A DNA stretch of 16,800 bases, taken from JAZNUH01 sp045592225. Lineage in GTDB: Bacteria; Bacillota; Clostridia; UMGS1883; UMGS1540. Positions 14,853 through 16,800 of this stretch are shown here, one piece after another; positions within the stretch are counted from its first letter, which is position 1; each line of letters opens with the position of its first letter. Under the pieces are notes generated by a model, which was not told where the DNA came from, made no database searches, and saw nothing but the letters and a program-made list of their open reading frames with translations. A program made the position numbers and the translations under genes. The DNA lies in assembly GCA_045592225.1 (NCBI GenBank), contig JAZNUH010000023.1, positions 1-16,800 of the forward strand, read 5' to 3'.

Positions 14853-16019
14853 TTATATAAAGTTTTTTAATTCACTTATAAATTTATCAATGTCTTCTTT
14901 GGTGATAATAAGGGGTGGAAGAACACGCAGAGTATTTCCTACAGAACCTAAAAGGTAACCCTTTTCAAACATTTTATTCTGAACTTCTTTAGCGTTGTCC
15001 GAAAGTTCAATACCAATCATAAGTCCAAAAGCGCGTACTTCTTTAATTCCTGAAAGTGTGGCAAGCTGATTTTTAAAGTAAGTACCCATTTCGGCGGAGT
15101 TTTCAACAAGCTTTTCTTTTTCGAAAACTTCGAAAACAGCAAGTCCTGCTCTGGTAGCTAACGGATTACCGCCGAAGGTTCCGCCGTGGTCACCCGGAGC
15201 AAAGGCAGACGCGACAAAATCCTTTGCACAAACCGCTCCGATTGGAACACCACCGCCCAATGCTTTTGCAAGAGTAAATATATCGGGTTCAATATCAAAT
15301 AACTGGTACGCAAAAAGTTTACCCGTTCTGCCCATACCGGTTTGAATTTCATCAACAATTAATATAATGTCATTCTTCTTGCATACATCTGCAACGTATT
15401 TTATGTAATCAGTATCAACCGGATGAACACCGCTTTCGCCTTGAATTAATTCAAACATTACGGCTGCAGTTTTATCATTTACAGCATTGTCAAATGCTGT
15501 TTTGTCGTTAATTGGTACAGACATAAATCCGGGAGACAGGGGAGTGTATGGTTTTTGGTATTTTTCCTGTCCTGTTGCTGCAACCATTGCAAGAGTACGA
15601 CCATGAAATGAATTGGTAAGTGTAATTATTTCATTTTTGCCGCTTCCTTTTTTATAATGATATATTTTTGCAAGTTTAACGGCACCTTCATTCGCTTCTG
15701 CACCGGAATTGGCAAAGTATATTTTATCGGCACAGGAATTATTACAAATTTTTTCTGCAAGTAATGCCTGGGATTCAATATAATAAAGAGAAGAGGTGTG
15801 AATTAACTTGTCTAGCTGATCCTTCAGCGCATTAACAAGTACGGGATGAGTATGCCCTAAAGCATTGACAGCAATGCCACCCATAAAATCATAGTACTCT
15901 TTTCCGTCGGTTGAATATAATTTAATACCTTTACCGTGTGTAAATGCCACAGGTGTCCTGTCGCCAAAGGTATTCATAAAATACTGTTTATCTTTGGCAA
16001 CTATCTCTGAAAGATGCAT
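14853..16019 (-). CDS. argD: Acetylornithine aminotransferase
   Basis: A PLP-dependent class-III aminotransferase that converts N-acetylglutamate semialdehyde to N-acetylornithine using glutamate. The 388 aa match the family length. Seen are NSGAEAN (104-110), SFHGRT (137-142), DEIQTGMGRTG (223-233), and the PLP Lys K252 in LAKALGGGVPIGA. First gene of argD-argF-GNAT. The ribosome binding site AAAGGAG (16027-16033) is 7 nt before the ATG. It has a strong promoter with an operator-like dyad. An ornithine aminotransferase (degradative) is a less likely reading given the argF neighbour. Confidence 0.94.
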   Translation of the reverse strand: MHLSEIVAKDKQYFMNTFGDRTPVAFTHGKGIKLYSTDGKEYYDFMGGIAVNALGHTHPVLVNALKDQLDKLIHTSSLYYIESQALLAEKICNNSCADKIYFANSGAEANEGAVKLAKIYHYKKGSGKNEIITLTNSFHGRTLAMVAATGQEKYQKPYTPLSPGFMSVPINDKTAFDNAVNDKTAAVMFELIQGESGVHPVDTDYIKYVADVCKKNDIILIVDEIQTGMGRTGKLFAYQLFDIEPDIFTLAKALGGGVPIGAVCAKDFVASAFAPGDHGGTFGGNPLATRAGLAVFEVFEKEKLVENSAEMGTYFKNQLATLSGIKEVRAFGLMIGIELSDNAKEVQNKMFEKGYLLGSVGNTLRVLPPLIITKEDIDKFISELKNFI

Positions 16020-16051
16020 AATAATACTCCTTTAAAAATAAAATATGTATA

Positions 16052-16080
16052 ATTATAAACTAAAATGAAAATTTATGCAA
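16052..16080 (-). promoter_or_regulatory. Likely sigma-A promoter of argD-argF-GNAT
   Basis: Read on the - strand: the -35 box TTGCAT (complement of 16075-16080), 17 bp, and the -10 box TATAAT (complement of 16052-16057). The transcript should begin near 16045, about 25 nt before the argD ATG. Both boxes and the spacing are the same as in the carA promoter. Confidence 0.72.
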
Positions 16081-16094
16081 TACTTTTGCATAAA
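16072..16094. promoter_or_regulatory. Candidate arginine-type operator over the argD -35 box
   Basis: TTTATGCAA (16072-16080) and TTGCATAAA (16086-16094) form a perfect 9-bp inverted repeat around a 5-bp spacer. It resembles an ARG box with C for A in each half and one extra central base. Its promoter-proximal half contains the -35 box, so binding would block argD. A related dyad lies at carA (171-186). The regulator is inferred to be ArgR/AhrC. Confidence 0.45.
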
Positions 16095-16224
16095 AAAGTT
16101 TAAAAAATTTTTATGCTGTTTTTTCCGTAAAATCAAAACATTTCCTGTAATAAAAAAAAGAGTGTGGAGCAGAATAATTACTGCTAAGGCAAATTAATTT
16201 TTATTCAAGGAGATGAATTTCGAA

Positions 16225-16416
16225 ATGGCTAATAACAGACAGTTAGTTCCCGAAGCACGTGCAGCACTTGATAAGTTTAAGATGGAAGCTGCAAGTGATG
16301 TAGGTGTTACACTTAAAAACGGTTACAATGGTGACCTTACTTCCCGTCAGGCTGGTTCTATCGGCGGTCAGATGGTTAAGAAGATGATTATGCAGGCCGA
16401 AAACAATATGAAATAA
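16225..16416 (+). CDS. Small acid-soluble spore protein, alpha/beta type
   Basis: Alpha/beta SASPs coat and protect DNA in the dormant spore and are degraded by the GPR protease on germination. The 63-aa product fits the family: the N-terminal NNRQLVPEARAALDKFKMEAA, then SDVGVTL, and the DNA-binding helix LTSRQAGSIGGQMVKKMI. The GPR cleavage region reads MEAASD, where many members have EIAxE or EFAxE. ATG 16225 is preferred; an in-frame ATG at 16213 touches the ribosome binding site AAGGAG (16207-16212) with no spacing, while 16225 gives 12 nt. A forespore (sigma-G) promoter is expected, but I could not place one with confidence in 16095-16200. Confidence 0.93.
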   Translation: MANNRQLVPEARAALDKFKMEAASDVGVTLKNGYNGDLTSRQAGSIGGQMVKKMIMQAENNMK

Positions 16417-16432
16417 AACTGCATAAGCAGAA

Positions 16433-16472
16433 AATGAGGGAGACGGATAATCCGACTCCCTCATTATTTTTT
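16433..16472. terminator. Terminator after the SASP gene, usable from both sides
   Basis: AATGAGGGAG (16433-16442) pairs with CTCCCTCATT (16456-16465), and CGGA (16444-16447) with TCCG (16451-16454), with one A·A mismatch and a 3-nt loop. A T run follows at 16467-16472. AAAA precedes it, so it could also end the - strand aminotransferase transcript. Confidence 0.85.
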
Positions 16473-16800
16473 AAAGTATTTCCGAGAAAACCTGGTCTGC
16501 AACCTTAAGTGTATATTCTATGTCTTCGGCTGTATGTTCAGTGGAAATGTAAATTCTGCCGCGTTTACATGAAAATCTTACACCGTAGCTTTCGCAGCCC
16601 TGAACAAATTTCTTGTAAAGCTCGGTATCTGCTTTGCTTATCCATTCGCGCAGGTCATCAACATCCTCGTCAAAACCAAAGTAAAGAATAAATACACTTG
16701 CTATATTTCGTGCATAAACCTTGATGTTGTATTTTTTTCCAAGCTCCTTAAATCCTTCTGCAAGTCTGCTTGTGAGCTTGTGGAGTTTTTCATATACACC
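16471..16800 (-). CDS. Class-III aminotransferase, glutamate-1-semialdehyde aminomutase-like (C-terminal part)
   Basis: Only the last 109 residues are in the window; the start lies to the right of 16800. The fragment reads GVYEKLHKLTSRLAEGFKEL, then FILYFGFDEDVDDL, then KKFVQGCESYGVRFSC and ISTEHTAEDIEYTLKVADQVF. This is the C-terminal small domain pattern of HemL-like PLP enzymes, including the HTxEDIexTL ending. The PLP Lys and substrate residues are outside the window, so true HemL (haem synthesis) cannot be told apart from a related aminotransferase. The TAA stop is the complement of 16471-16473, just inside the SASP terminator. Confidence 0.8.
   Translation of the reverse strand, partial: GVYEKLHKLTSRLAEGFKELGKKYNIKVYARNIASVFILYFGFDEDVDDLREWISKADTELYKKFVQGCESYGVRFSCKRGRIYISTEHTAEDIEYTLKVADQVFSEIL

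Noticed and set aside
16095..16200. Sigma-G promoter of the SASP gene
   Set aside because: No pair of -35/-10 boxes with the expected forespore consensus and spacing was found by eye.

Overview
The window looks like a chromosome segment of a spore-forming, low-GC clostridial Firmicute (class Clostridia). The evidence is an alpha/beta-type small acid-soluble spore protein gene, a darA–holB–ricT cluster arranged much as in Bacillus and Clostridium, a GSI-alpha type glutamine synthetase, strong AAAGGAGG-type ribosome binding sites and AT-rich intergenic DNA. I saw no mobile elements, CRISPR array, rRNA or tRNA genes. All complete genes appear intact. One gene, at the right edge, is cut by the window.

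Layout. (1) 1-5960: regulatory region, then carA–carB–glnA on +, ending in a terminator. (2) 5971-8269: a separate promoter, then darA–holB–ricT on +, with overlapping genes and a terminator. (3) 8323-13440: a tight + strand run of LUD-domain protein, NagD-like HAD phosphatase, GH106-like glycoside hydrolase, tRNA-dihydrouridine synthase and an unknown membrane protein. It ends in a terminator shared with the convergent arg genes. (4) 16094-13443 on -: argD–argF–GNAT acetyltransferase from its own promoter. (5) 16225-16472: a SASP gene and terminator on +, facing the 3' end of a class-III aminotransferase on -.

How the genes fit together. Regions 1 and 4 are a nitrogen/arginine theme. CarAB makes carbamoyl phosphate, ArgF joins it to ornithine, ArgD supplies the ornithine precursor, and GlnA fixes ammonia into glutamine. 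The carA and argD promoters have the same form (TTGCAT, 17 bp, TATAAT), and in each the -35 box lies inside a TGCA…TGCA dyad. This suggests one arginine-responsive regulator acts on both.

The most striking observation is that CarA has lost the glutaminase active site. The nucleophile Cys is Ser247, the catalytic His is Leu332, and other GATase motifs are altered, while the CarB-binding domain, the Gly-rich loop and the whole of CarB look normal. This predicts an ammonia-dependent bacterial carbamoyl phosphate synthetase. It would be convergent with animal CPS I, where the same Cys is also Ser, and it is co-transcribed with glutamine synthetase.
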